The notes: a model not told the origin generated them from the sequence alone. 64,000 nucleotides of DNA from Sporodiniella umbellata (GCA_025677835.1 JAIXMR010000019.1:124001-188000); one strand, 5' to 3'; positions 35,095-46,987 are shown, counted from the stretch's first letter. Numbers and translations are program-made.

Positions 35095-36589
35095 ATGTTA
35101 AGAGCCAAGCTGGTACCTTTGACCTTTGGATTGAGAGCTTCTTTGCTTCAAACCTCAAAACGGTCCTTATCTACGACTTCCAAGGTTTGTCTAGGCAAAC
35201 GTTTCATGTTTTTAACCAGCTTTTTTTGTGTCAGTGGCTGAACCAAACTTCTGTCGTTGAAACTATCGAAAAGAACGAACAGCCTACGAAATCGCCATGG
35301 ATATCTAAAGAGATGTTTACTTCAGATATGAAGTTTATGCAACAAATTGAGCCCTTAAAAGCCTATCAGGTTATGGACCACACCGGTACCGTGGCAGATC
35401 CAGCTAACGACCCCAATCTTTCAAAAGAAGAAGTATTAAAGTGTTATAAGAGTATGGTACTCTTACACACCATGGATGGTATTCTTTACGATGCCCAAAG
35501 ACAGGGTCGTATCAGTTTCTACATGACCCATTACGGTGAAGAGGCCATGGTTGGCAGCGCGGCTGCTCTACAACCGGAAGATGTCGTCTTTGGTCAGGTA
35601 AAACACACTCTTTGTTTTTGTTTTTTTCTTTTTTTCTTTTTCTAACTCTAGATATAGTATAGAGAAGCCTTTATGCTGGTCTATCGAGGCTTCACTATCG
35701 ACGAATTTGTCAACCAATGTTTCTCAAACGAGTTTGATTACGGCAAAGGAAGACAAATGCCTATTCATTACGGCTCTAAAAAATTAAATTTCCAAACCAT
35801 CTCTTCCCCTCTCGGTACTCAGATTCCACAGGCCTCGGGTGCTGCCTATGCTCTTAAAATGGCGGGCTCTAATGCTTGCACTTTGTGTTTCTTTGGTGAA
35901 GGTGCTGCTTCAGAAGGTGATTTCCATGCAGGTCTCAACATGGCTGCCACACTCAAATGTCCTGCCATCTTTTTCTGGTAAGCGGCTTATTCTTGAAGTG
36001 AACTTTTGCTTAACCCCCTCCACTCTTTTTTGTTAGCCGTAATAACGGATTTGCTATTTCTACACCTTCTTCTGAACAGTACAAAGGAGATGGTATTGCC
36101 AGTCGTGGTATTGGCTATGGTATCGATACGATTCGAGTAGATGGCAATGACATTTGGGCTATTTACAACGCCACCAAGAAAGCCAGAGAGATTGCTGTGA
36201 AAGAAAACAGACCGGTGTTGATCGAAGCCATGACTTACCGTATTGGCCATCACAGCACATCGGATGACTCTACCAAATACCGCGACCGAAAAGAAGTGGA
36301 AGAGCGGGCTCAGTTCGATAACCCAATGACCCGTCTCAGACGCTATCTCGAATCCAAGGACTGGTGGAACGCTCAAGAAGAAGAAGAGTATCGCAAAAAA
36401 GTAAAGAAAGACATCTTGACTAGTTTTAGTGCTGCCGAAAAGAAAAAGAAACCAGCTCTTAAACACCTCTTTACCGATGTATATGACAAACTCACCCCCA
36501 ATCTTGTCAGGCAACAAAAGGAATTGGATGAACTCATCAAGAAATACCCTGATTATTACTCCACTGACTCTTTCTCTAAAAAAGAATAA
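35095..36589 (+). CDS. 2-oxoisovalerate dehydrogenase E1 alpha subunit (BCKDH E1a)
   Basis: Four exons: 35095-35184, 35235-35597, 35658-35977, 36037-36589, 441 aa. A presequence rich in Arg, Leu and Ser ([20 protein letters not shown]) indicates mitochondrial import. The thiamine-diphosphate E1 alpha core is intact: [36 protein letters not shown], and [20 protein letters not shown] (Mg-TPP motif), with [11 protein letters not shown] restored across intron 3. [12 protein letters not shown] is the loop phosphorylated by BCKDH kinase in other eukaryotes. With E1 beta it decarboxylates the keto acids from valine, leucine and isoleucine. Confidence 0.95.
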
Positions 36590-36813
36590 AATACATAATA
36601 AAAAAGATAATAATAAAGGCTAGAAAATGAACCATAGCCTTCAAAGCTTTCGACAGATTCTATCTTGTCATTCAATTACCCTAAACAAAGTCATGTCCCT
36701 GTTACTGATAACCAACGTTACACAGAAATGCAAGCCCTTTCAAACCATTTTCTCTCTCAGTCAATTTGTATTGATTTATATTTATAAAACTCCACGCTTT
36801 TATTATTTACACC

Positions 36814-36819
<6 letters not shown>

Positions 36820-36855
<36 letters not shown>
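36820..36855. repeat. (TTA)n microsatellite
   Basis: About twelve TTA units immediately upstream of the ArfGAP gene ATG at 36867, so it lies in the leader or core promoter. Confidence 0.9.
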
Positions 36856-36856
<1 letters not shown>

Positions 36857-36866
36857 TGGTTGAGAG

Positions 36867-39677
36867 ATGACAGTGCTTGACATCCGGGGCTGTTTAGACG
36901 ATTCGCCACATTTTCGAAAAAGAGTCCAAGCTCATGAAGAGTCTATTCAACATTTTGAACAGTCTTTGAAAACGTTACTTAAACTGACTCGTTCTCAAGT
37001 AGAGCTTTCAACAGGTTTCTTTTATATCTACCTACCTGCATGTACCCCCCCCCTTTACTGACTTGTACTCATCAGCTTACAGCCAACAACAAAAAGAGCT
37101 TGCAGAGGCTTATATAACCTTTGCTCATACTCAAGACGACCCTATTGTCTGTAAATGAACGATTTCCAATAAAAAGAACATAGCACCTAGACCTAAACCT
37201 ATGTATCTATAGCTCAAGCACTAGAGAAATTTGGAAAATCAATGGTAGAAGTAGAAAAGAGTCGATCGATGTTTGCAAGTATCCACCAAAGTACAAAAGG
37301 ATGAGTTTAATTTAATTTATTGATTAGAATACACATGTTGCCGATACTTTCATCACACCTCTCGATTGCTTTCTAAAAGAAAACTTGTGGCCACTTAAAG
37401 AGCTGAAAAAGAAATTTGAAAAATCCAGTGATGATCTCGATTCGGCACTTTCGAAATATATGAGCAAGAAAACCAAGGACCCTACCTTAACCGAGTCAGC
37501 AAAAGAAGTAGCGGATACAAAAAAGATATTCTATCAGTTCTTTATGGACTATGTGGCTCAACTGAATGCAATTGAGGCCAAGAAAAAAATAGATTATATG
37601 GAAAACGTAAAGAAATCGTGTTCAACACTACTCGTTTGATTCCTAAACCACTCCCTTAGGTATTGGCCTATATGTACACCGAGTCCGCTTTTCATCACCA
37701 GGGTTATGAGATTTTAAAAGACTTGGAGCCTTTTATGCGTGATCTTACCGGTCTTTTACACGATGTAAGTTCTTTTTGTTTTGCTTTAGAATAACAACAG
37801 CCTTTTGGCTCTGACCGATCTACAAGACCAGAGAAAGATTCAAAGAGGAGGTGACTGAAACTGAAATATACCAAAAGACATGGATCGAGGTAGACGCTTC
37901 ATCGAAAAACAGTCACTGATATGGTTTTGGGGGTTTAGAACACACAGGATCAATATAACCCTTTGCAGATAGCTCTGGACCCACAGCACGTCGCGGTGTG
38001 TTTGGACCGCGCGGGTTATCTTTTTGAGAGAAAACAAGGTCGAGTGTATCCAAGTTGGACCAAAAGATATTTTTGCATAGCCAATGGTGAGCTGATCAGT
38101 ATCTCCCGTTCTATGAAGGTGAGAGAGAAGCGTCGCCTTCTTTTTTTTTTTTTGATGGTGGGAGGGGTATTAAAAGTCACTTAGGAAGACAACACTCAGC
38201 GTTGGAATCTACGTGTTTGTAGTGTCAAATTAACGGACGGGTACGATCGACGGTTTTGTTTCGAGGTCATTTCGCCTACCAAGGTGTTGGTGCTCCAGGC
38301 CGAAAACGAGCAAGCAATGAACGAATGGATTGCTAGCATTCGCGCTGCTAGTCAAATGGCCTTGAATTCTCACGAGAGTCCAACCTATGCACAACCATCA
38401 CCCTATCAAAAGAAAGTAAGATGTTATATTTACTTCCCCCCCCCTTTCTACCCGCTTTGGACTGATAGAAAACATATTAGACCCCTCCTGAATCTACCCA
38501 CGCGGCCCATTCGACTGAAAAACAAGATGAAGAAAAGAACAGGGAAGCCTTGGAACAAATCCGGCTGATGGCTGGTAACGAGATATGTGCTGACTGTCAA
38601 GCCATGTATCCTGAATGGGCCTGTACCAACCTGGGTGTGATTGTATGTATCGAATGCTCAGGTATTCATCGTAGCTTAGGGGTTCATGTCAGCAAAGTGA
38701 GATCTGTCACATTGGACAAATGGGAGTCAGAAAGTATCGAGGTAGGCTTACGGCATCAGGTCGATAGAGAAAAGCTTAGGAAAGTGTTGTTAGGTTATGC
38801 TACAGTTGGGTAATAGGGTGGGTAACAGTATTTATGAACAAAAGGTGCCTCCCCATCTCGAAACTTTCAAGATCAATCCCGAGTCCAAAAGGTAAACTGG
38901 CTCTCTCGTTACTTTCAGCTGTAGAACTCACCCAACCTTCATGTGTAGAAAAGAGCGAAATCTATGGATTATTGAAAAATATATCAAGAAATCATTTGTC
39001 AAACCTGCTGAGGTAACAAAAGACGTTTTGGATCAACAACTCTGGGATGCGGTTGCTGATAATGACCTAGCAAGTGCCTTGAGAGCCCTCGCTCAGGGCG
39101 CTCTGATTGACAGCCAACCTAAAGGAAAAGGGTTACAAACCCCATTACAAAAAGCTGTAGACAATAATAACGAAACAACGGTCGAGTTTCTATTACAAAG
39201 CCAGAGCAATGTCAATCAACAAGATGAACGCGGTTGGACAGCGCTTCATTATGCAGCGGCTAATAACAACGTACGTTTGGTATTAACGTTACTAAAAAGA
39301 CATGGACAACCTGATATCCTCAATCATTCAGAAAAAGTAAAACAGGAGAGAAGCGGGGGGAGATAAGTGACTCACATGTTTTTCTTTTTTTTTCAAAGAC
39401 GCCTTTAGACATCGCCGTCGACTGTCAATCGGTACAGGCAGTCACTGCATTACGACTGTTTGCTTTTGATAAACAACACAATGCTTCACCCTCAAACTCT
39501 TTAGATTTTGGTTTTAGCGAGGCCATCTCGTCTTTCAAACATACTAATCTAGAGCGACCTCTAATCACTGCTTCCCATTCTGCTGTTGATCTAAGCTGTA
39601 CTAAACCTATGGTTTCTAAATCGGATGGTATTCTTCTTGACGATCAAAACAGTGAATTACTTCACCCCGAAAAATAA
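36867..39677 (+). CDS. BAR-PH-ArfGAP-ankyrin protein (ACAP/centaurin-beta-like)
   Basis: Twelve exons: 36867-37014, 37076-37150, 37213-37274, 37328-37606, 37660-37764, 37827-37889, 37939-38118, 38185-38415, 38481-38741, 38794-38891, 38949-39336, 39399-39677; 722 aa. Order: BAR domain (about 1-225), PH domain (about 255-365; [11 protein letters not shown]...[18 protein letters not shown]), and the ArfGAP zinc finger CADCQ-x-CIEC with the catalytic Arg in [25 protein letters not shown] follows, then ankyrin repeats ([32 protein letters not shown]) and a Ser-rich tail. It stimulates GTP hydrolysis by Arf proteins at curved membranes during endosomal recycling. Intron 3 appears to start with GCAAGT rather than GT, because no GT donor keeps both frame and BAR spacing. 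Confidence 0.88.
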
Positions 39678-39745
39678 ACTGTACTCTTGATGGTGAACAT
39701 TACTACTACTAATAAAGTCTATCAAAGACCGCTACTTGAACACCG

Positions 39746-39777
<32 letters not shown>

Positions 39778-40113
39778 TTTTGCGTACACAGCGTTCGGCA
39801 AAAAACCCAAAAAAAAAAAAAAAAAAAAAAAGGATTTTATTGCACCAGAAGCATGGTAAGCAATTCCATGCAAATCGTTGCTATCTAACTAGAGACAGAA
39901 CATCACACAAAATACAAATCGAACAACACCTTTTCAAAACAATGGCTGCAGACTATTTTTAAACAAAAAGTGCATTTGTTTACTACAAAAAGGAAAAAAT
40001 CTAGAAAAGACTAAAAGGGTAAAAGGAAAAAGATTCTTGATGCAGTTGCACCCTTATTGCGCACTTTTTTTTTTTTTTGTAGTCTGTCTTCAGAATGTTA
40101 GGAAATCATCAAC

Positions 40114-40146
<33 letters not shown>

Positions 40147-40731
40147 TTACACACGATGAAAGCTACCATCGATACTTGTCAAGGTATTTTGTTTTTGTTT
40201 TCAGGGCAATGCTTTTACAATGAATGGAAAAAAGACATTGCATTGGCTAAACCATGCGTTGTGTTGCTCTTCTTTGTGTGTGGCTTGTGGAACCGTCCGT
40301 TTGACTTTCACGTAACTTTGCTGTTATTTTTATTCATCACCGATTTTGAAAGGGGAAAAAAGCGCATTTCATATTATCGAAAATTGCTTCTTTTATCGAT
40401 CGGATTTTCAAAGCATTTTTTGCGATGCCAAACTCCCTTTGTGTACCTTGCTTTGTACTACAGCTTTGGTACACCCTAGAGCGTCGCAATGGTTATTTCT
40501 AATGAGAGTCTCTCTTTGTTCCTGCCTAAGCCTTCGGAGGGGAATTTTTTTTTTTTTTTTTTTTTTTATTATCGTTTCTTGAATTTGGTAAAGAATGACG
40601 CAAGGTCAAAAACTGGAAATATAAATTATTTCCCCCCCTCCCTCTTTATCTCTTTTTTTTTTTTTTCTTGTTTATTCTTCATTTATTTCTGTTGGCTTGA
40701 AAGAAAAAAAAAAATAAAATAAAGACAGGAG
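39678..40731. other. Intergenic with (GA)n microsatellite
   Basis: 1.05 kb without a supported gene. It contains long T and A tracts (39749-39775, 39810-39830, 40543-40567) and a (GA)n run at about 40119-40145. A 107-codon frame at 40156-40479 directly follows the GA run but shows no motif and an amino-acid composition driven by T-rich DNA, so I do not call it. Confidence 0.5.
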
Positions 40732-42328
40732 ATGTTTGAGGCTCATAGGATTATTAGCACAAAGGTAGTATCCACAACTCTCTCTCTCTCTCTCTCTATG
40801 TTTATCCATACAAGAAACGAGCTCATAAAGATCTATTAGACGCCTGTTGTTTCTACGCGTGGTCCCAACATAACTACTGCTAATTTACACGGCCTAGATC
40901 CAACTATCAACGATGTAGGTGGCATGACTTTCACTGGCGACTATGTGCACGATTTGGGTGACAACAGTATGCGTGGTTTGGTTTTAAGGACCTTAGGTAA
41001 ATGTTGATTTTGCCCTCTTTGGCCTGGTACTCTGTTCTAGTCAAGTCAGCTTTGGCGCGTATTTTTGGGTGGGTGTACCTATTTGGGTCCTGGGATATAT
41101 GAATTTTTGGATGGACACAAAGGCTCTCTCTTTCTCTCTCTCTCTTTGGCCTTTTTCCATTTGAACGGGAAGCCGCTATAAGTGAAGTGAAAATAAGACA
41201 GTCTGTCGTATTGGGTGGTGGGTGGGACTTTGCTGAATTTAGAAGGAAAACGCAAGGCGATTGCAACAACTTCCATTATTCTCATACAGCATAGAGCATG
41301 GTAAAGAAGTTGGGTCAGCCAAAAGTTGAAAAATCAAGCTCTCAGGGTCTCCGATTGACCTTGATTTACGCTCATCCCATGCTTTCATATGGAGGACGGG
41401 GAGGGTGTAGTAAGGAACATTCTCCCCCGGTTTGCGTCCTTCACAGAATTCAAGGTACAGAGAGAAAAAAAAAAAAAAAAGGCGAGCATGAAGCAGAAAT
41501 TTTTCCTGACTGTTTTTTTTTTTTTTTTTTCTTTTTTTTTTTTTTTTCTCTTGTATATCCTTCATTGACCTGGCTGTAGAACTAATAAATATGATCGCAA
41601 GCATACATAGTGTGTTTTTATATCATCTTTAAAAATTTTTTTTTCTTTTTCTTGTTTTCTCGACTTGCTTAGATTTAGGGTATGGCCATTAACAGAATGG
41701 GTGAAAAGTGACATCTTACGTCTTGAGGGCTTTCCATCTCCCCTCCCCTCTTCTACGCCATTTTTGACACGTTTTTTCTAGAAAGCCGTCTCCCTGAATC
41801 TATGGAAGATCCTAAATATGGTAATTCGGAAAATGAAAAAAAAAAAAAAAAAAAAAAAACGCTATTTTGGGTATGGCTCTGTTTGATCTAAGGTGTGCAA
41901 GCGCCACGCGCTTACACTTTCTCATCCAAATGTCTATATTTGTACATATTTGTCGTTTTCAAAGTGTTTTTCAAAATCATGACATCTATCGTTTCTGAAA
42001 ACACGCTACACGCCTTTTTTTTTTTTTTTTTTCTAATGACAATAGACAAGTTCATTTTCATTCGCGACAAGAAATTTGCATTCCCTGCTCGGTAGGGGGG
42101 ACACACTCTTGGGTGACTTTAGTAGGTGTTGTTGAAAGACACGTTGTACGAAACGCCAACGAAGGTATGGTGTGTGTATGTGGGGGGGGGTTTTGTTTAG
42201 GTAGCTATTGACACGACTGTCTTGTAAAAAGTTGGCTTATAGAATGGGTTTATTCATCTCCTATAACAAAAGCCATTTTCAAAGATAGTATCAAAGTAGT
42301 GAAAGATACATCATCCATTCTGAATTGA
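40732..42328 (+). CDS. Unrecognised 11-exon gene, 181-aa product
   Basis: Model from splice logic: 40732-40764, 40840-40996, 41041-41072, 41243-41300, 41447-41454, 41679-41700, 41782-41820, 41893-41931, 42046-42091, 42139-42164, 42243-42328. All introns are GT-AG and the frame closes exactly to 546 nt with the stop. The best-supported part is exon 2 (GPNITTANLHGLDPTINDVG, then MRGLVLRTL). Later exons give NRMESRLPESMEDPKYG, FIFIRDKKFAFPARHVV and EWVYSSPITKAIF. No signal peptide or membrane helix is seen and I recognise no family. Exon 5 is only 8 nt, and introns 1 and 3 contain CT-rich microsatellites. Boundaries of exons 3-6 and 8-10 are the least certain. Its stop is 44 bases from the stop of the convergent methyltransferase. 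Confidence 0.45.
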
Positions 42329-42372
42329 ATAAAAAAGAGCCAGTCCTTATAAAAAAAAAAAAAAAACGATCC

Positions 42373-43673
42373 TCAAGCAGGGTTTCTTGCTGTGTATATA
42401 ATCCATTCAATAGAAGATCGTTGCTCGTCAAACTCTTGAAGGGCAGCGCTCACTACCTTGTCATATTCTTGTGCCGATACATCAAGTTCAGACACCCACC
42501 ATGTTCTCATAGAATAAAACAAGGCTTTGATGACTTGTTTATACAAAAATCCGTTTTCTTTTTGTTCTATCCGTGGGGGTGTGTGTGAGAGTCAAGAGGC
42601 GGTTCTGATGAATTACCTTCATCCTGAGCCCATTCGCCAATAGGAATTCGAACCACAGTTTCCTTCACTTCCTCAAAGCCTGCTTTGACAAGGAATGTAT
42701 TGAGCTGTTTGGCTTCGGATGGATCGACACCCACTGAATGAGAAGCGATTCGATACCATTCGTTGACCAAAGACAGGACCGGCCCTGGATCCTTGAGAGA
42801 GAAATCTACTCATTTAGTTGGCTCTTTAGAGTATCTTTAGACAATGCTTACTGTATTCTACCAATTGGATATAAGCCCCTGGTTTGGCCACACGCTTCAA
42901 TTCGCTTAACAAGACGGGCCAGATATGGTGCGGTAGAATAGTGCTGGTGTCTCTCTGATAGATAACATCTACCGAACGGCTGGGCAGCTGGAGCTGAGAT
43001 GTTAAATCGCCCGCTTTGTAGACAATATTAGGGGCACCGATCATCATGTTATCCGGCCTATGCCTTTCAGGGAAAGCGTCCAAGCCAATCACAGTCGCAT
43101 TAGGGTAGTCTAATGCAGTGTCTAATGTCCAAAATCCAGCACCGCAGGCACTGTCCAGGATGATAAGAGGGCTCTCCTTAGCCACGGGTACATGCAAATT
43201 GCCTTTCAAAATGTGTTTTAAAACATAATGCTTTACCAGAGTCAGTAAAAATAAGCCGGTAGACCGTTTTCGTTTACCTGTCGCAGCTGCCTTTCATATT
43301 CTTTCTCGTCATTCTTGTTATAGGCCAAAAAGGGCCTGACTGGGCGTTTCCAAACAAGATCAGATTTGGTTTCAAATATAATATCAGAGAATTCATTCTT
43401 TCTTCTCTTGTCTGCTTCTTCTGACGTACAATAGGAATGTAGATCGTCTTCAAAGAATGAAGACCTTGTGCTGATACTCGGTTGGCTTTTTCTGAAAGAG
43501 GATGGCTGAAGTGAGAGAGGAGATATAGGCTGGGCATGATCAGACAAAACCACTTGGTGTTTAATGGGTTTTACGCCAACAAAGCTCGCGCTGGATCTAA
43601 CTCTTGCTTTGATCGTTGATCTTCGTTTATGTTTTCGGCTATCATCATCGTCTCTGCTCTGTGTAGTACCCAT
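42373..43673 (-). CDS. SAM-dependent methyltransferase with N-myristoylation-like start
   Basis: Four exons: 43673-43278, 43230-42852, 42808-42617, 42566-42373, 386 aa. The protein begins MGTTQS, which fits an N-myristoylation signal (Gly2, Ser6), followed by ~90 basic and Ser-rich residues. The class I methyltransferase domain starts after RQHYVLKHILKGNL, with motif I ILDSACGAGFWTLDTA (SAM binding), the acidic end of beta-2 VIGLDA, a post-II block DLTSQLQLPSRSVDVIYQRD, and ELKRVAKPGAYIQLVE. The C-terminal helices (WYRIASHSVGVDPS; IKALFYSMRTWWVSEL) match the fungal LaeA/UMTA-like methyltransferase group common in Mucoromycota. The substrate is unknown. Exon 4 replaces a read-through end that would stop too early for the family. 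Confidence 0.8.
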
Positions 43674-43815
43674 TCCCTTTCATCCACAACTCTTTTTTTT
43701 TTTTCTTTTTTCCTCACAGAAAAGAAGAGTTAAAGTAAAAAAAAAAGAAAGAAAAAAAAGAAAAAAGAAAAAGGGAAAAAAAAAAAAAGACAGTGTGACG
43801 GTCATGACACTTTAT

Positions 43816-43849
<34 letters not shown>

Positions 43850-43899
43850 CGTACGTATACGCTAAAAGAGTGGATCGGAGCTTTTTCCATGATTTTATT

Positions 43900-45496
43900 T
43901 TAAGGTGCAATCAAGACACGAACCGTGTTGGTATTACCCAAACCACCTTTCCAGCCTTGAACAATCACTACCGGATCGTTGGATTGAATAAGGCCAGCCT
44001 TTTTACCTTGCTGAATACCCCACTTGATACGGGATTCAACGTCTTCATCCCATTTACCAGAGACCTCCTGGTCGTATACAAAAGGAAACACCCCTCGATT
44101 CAGATGGGATTGACGCGCTGTCTGTTCCTCGCGGGTGACAAGAATAATGGGCTGGGAAGGTCTGTATTTGCTAGCCAAACGAGCCGAATGGCCTGATTTC
44201 GAGAGTACCAAGATGGCGCCGGCATTCTGTTCAGCAGCAGCCGAAACAGCCGCACAAGCAACGGTTTCGGTGGTGTCCGTAGGCCAAGGCGTGAGATGAC
44301 GTAGCTGGTTGAAAAGAGGACTGTAGCAAATCACGGATTCGGCTAGCTCGCATGTAGTCGCCATTGTCTGTACGGCTTCAATAGGATAGAGTCCCTTGGC
44401 TGTCTCGCCTGAGAGCATCACCAGATCGGCACCATCCAGAACAGCGTTCGCCACATCCGATACTTCAGCGCGCGTAGGGCGAGGGTTATAGGTCATGGAT
44501 TCCAGCATTTGGGTAGCGCAGATCACAGGCTTACCGACCAAGTTGCACTTTGCAGACATCATCTTCTGAGCCACAAAGACTCGCTCGCAAGGGATTTCAA
44601 TGCCCATATCACCGCGAGCAATCATCACTCCGTCTGTTTCCGCCAGGATTTCGTCAAAATTGACAATGCCCTGATGGTTCTCAATCTTGGAGATGATCTT
44701 CATCTGCTTGCCCTTTTCTCCCAGCACACGACGGATATCCTTCACATCTTGACCGCGACGGATAAACGAGGCAAAGATGATGTCAACCCCATTTTCAATC
44801 CCGAAACGGAGATCGTTTTTGTCCTTTTCTGAAAGAGCAGGTAGATCCACCGCGGTCTTGGGCAGATTGACTCCCTTGCGAGAACAAAGCTTACCATTGT
44901 TTAGCGCCTGGACGCGTACAAAGTCGTTGCCTTTCTCTATCACTTTAAACGACAGCACACCGTCATCTACATAGATCAGCTTGCCTACGTCAATCACTCC
45001 CGGAAGGTTCTTGTAGTCTACAAACATGTTTTCACTATCACACGCTTTGGCATACGCTTCATCAGTAGTAAAGTTCATCTCATGTCCCTGATTAATCGTC
45101 AGCTCCACATCGTTTGCCATCTCTCCCGTACGAATCTCAGGCCCTTTGGTATCCAACGCAATAGCAATCACCTTGTCAGGTCGTGCTGTGGAGACATCAC
45201 GTAAGTCTTACTTTACTCAACTACATCGATACATACTTACCAGCAGCAGCCGCACGGGCGTTTTTCAATACAGACAAATGGTAGTCATAGTCTCCATGAG
45301 AAAAATTCATACGCACCACATTCATACCAGCATCAATCAACTCTATCAACCTTTCTACGTTGTTTGTCTTGGGTCCAATAGTGCAAATAACAGAGGTTTT
45401 ACGAGCTGCCTTGGGTTGAACATCTACATCCATAGTGGCTACCCATTGCATAGGGAACTGAACGTTGTTTTCGTTTTGTTTGTCGGCAGAGAACAT
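43900..45496 (-). CDS. Pyruvate kinase
   Basis: Two exons: 45496-45241 and 45185-43900, 513 aa, the usual length for fungal pyruvate kinase. Signatures: [57 protein letters not shown] (containing the catalytic Lys), and [41 protein letters not shown] and MLSGETAKG follow. The C-terminal regulatory domain has [18 protein letters not shown]. It converts phosphoenolpyruvate and ADP to pyruvate and ATP at the end of glycolysis. The single intron follows the A-domain NARAAAA. Coding DNA is more GC-rich than its neighbours, as expected for strong expression. Confidence 0.97.
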
Positions 45497-46323
45497 ATTA
45501 AGAAAAAAGAAAAAAATTAAGGAGAAAAGAGACTAAAATAATTTCTTCAAAGCCTGAGTATTTTTATACTCTATTTTTAAATTTAATTCGGCATGTGTCA
45601 TAACAAACTAGAACTCTTTAGGATCGTTTCCTATCTACCTATCCGCTTATAGATCGCCTTGTTCTTTCTGGATTGTTATAACAGAGTTCTCGTTTATGCT
45701 AACTCGTAGAGTTTGATCATCCGATTAGACAATCGATCAAACGTTTACTTTTTGAACTTCCGTTTCTTTATCGTATGAGTTATACCTACTCTAAAAATGC
45801 TTATCGTCACATATCTTGCTTTTTAGTCATCCCACACATAGATGATAATCAATTCATCTCCTCCAGCCTTTTTGTCCCGTGGGCGCTTGTCAAATAGAAA
45901 AGGTTAAAGTACAAGTACGAGCAGAAAAAACTACACGAGTCGGTAGACCCTGATTGGATAGGGTAGACAAGCCTACTGTCTATTTCCACAGAATAGAGAG
46001 GATATGTAGCCTGCCTATCACATCACTGTGACTAAAAAAAAAAATAACCCGAAACGGAGAGGATTTTGAACGAATGACGCATGTTCCTCGATAGTTACTC
46101 ATTTCGTTTTAACAAAAGGCTCATACGGATGTGACCTGGATATTCATCTCCAGATACGATCAAAGTCCGATACGCTTTGTCCGAGCCGGAACACGCTTTG
46201 TTTCGCTTCGTTCTTTTTTTTTTTTTTTTTTTTTTTTTTGGATTTTGAAAAAACGCAGAAGGGGGGCTCAAAGTAGTCCATCCGTCAAAAGAATCCCCCC
46301 CTCCTCTTTCATCACACATCATA
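45497..46323. promoter_or_regulatory. Divergent promoter region, pyruvate kinase / eL36
   Basis: 827 bases between two strongly expressed divergent genes. No coding pattern. A T tract at 46210-46229 and a pyrimidine-rich leader (TCCCCCCCTCCTC near 46293-46306) precede the eL36 ATG. Confidence 0.5.
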
Positions 46324-46987
46324 ATGGTTGCTGCCAAGTCTGGAATCGCTGTTGGTATCAACAAGGGTCACATCACTGCTCGTCGTGAACTCAAGGCCAA
46401 GCCCTCTAACAAGATTGGTGTATGTACAAATATGGATGGATATTAAACGACAAAAGAGATAAAGAGATACATGTATACACTCACTCACTGAGAGAAATCC
46501 AGAAAAAAAAAAAAAGAGCCAGCGACCGTTCAGTCAAACGTGAGACATTTCAACATGATTCGTCTTACACAGCCACATACACACATACACATATATATAT
46601 ATATATATACATGCCCATCTCAATTTACAATTCTGATCTCTTTAATCTCTTTTGTATCGCTTTGATATACCATAGATATGCAGGTATTAAGAGCAGTACT
46701 GACCCCGCTTTTTATTAGGTCTTGTCTAAGCGTGGTGCTTTCGTCAAGTCCATTGTTCGTGAAGTTGCTGGTTATGCTCCTTATGAACGCCGTCTTATGG
46801 AATTGATCAAGAACTCCAAGGATAAGCGTGCCAAGAAGCTCTGTAAGGCTAAGGTAAGTCTCTGACAAAAAAAAAAAAAAAAAAACTGTCGATTCACCCA
46901 TCCCTCCTTTAGGTTGGTACTTTCCTCCGTGCCAAGAAGAAGATCGAAGAGCTCCAAGGTGTTATTGCCGCCTCTCGTCGTGCTTAA
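46324..46987 (+). CDS. RPL36: 60S ribosomal protein eL36
   Basis: Three exons: 46324-46419, 46719-46853, 46913-46987, 101 aa. The sequence matches eL36 throughout: [18 protein letters not shown] at the start, [27 protein letters not shown] in the middle and [10 protein letters not shown] near the end. It is a small basic protein of the large ribosomal subunit. Intron 1 is 299 nt, by far the longest intron of any strongly expressed gene here, and contains a short (AT)n run and CA-rich sequence. Confidence 0.97.

Noticed and set aside
40156..40479. 107-codon frame after the (GA)n repeat
   Set aside because: No motif, Phe/Leu-rich composition from T-rich DNA, no supporting neighbours or splice structure.
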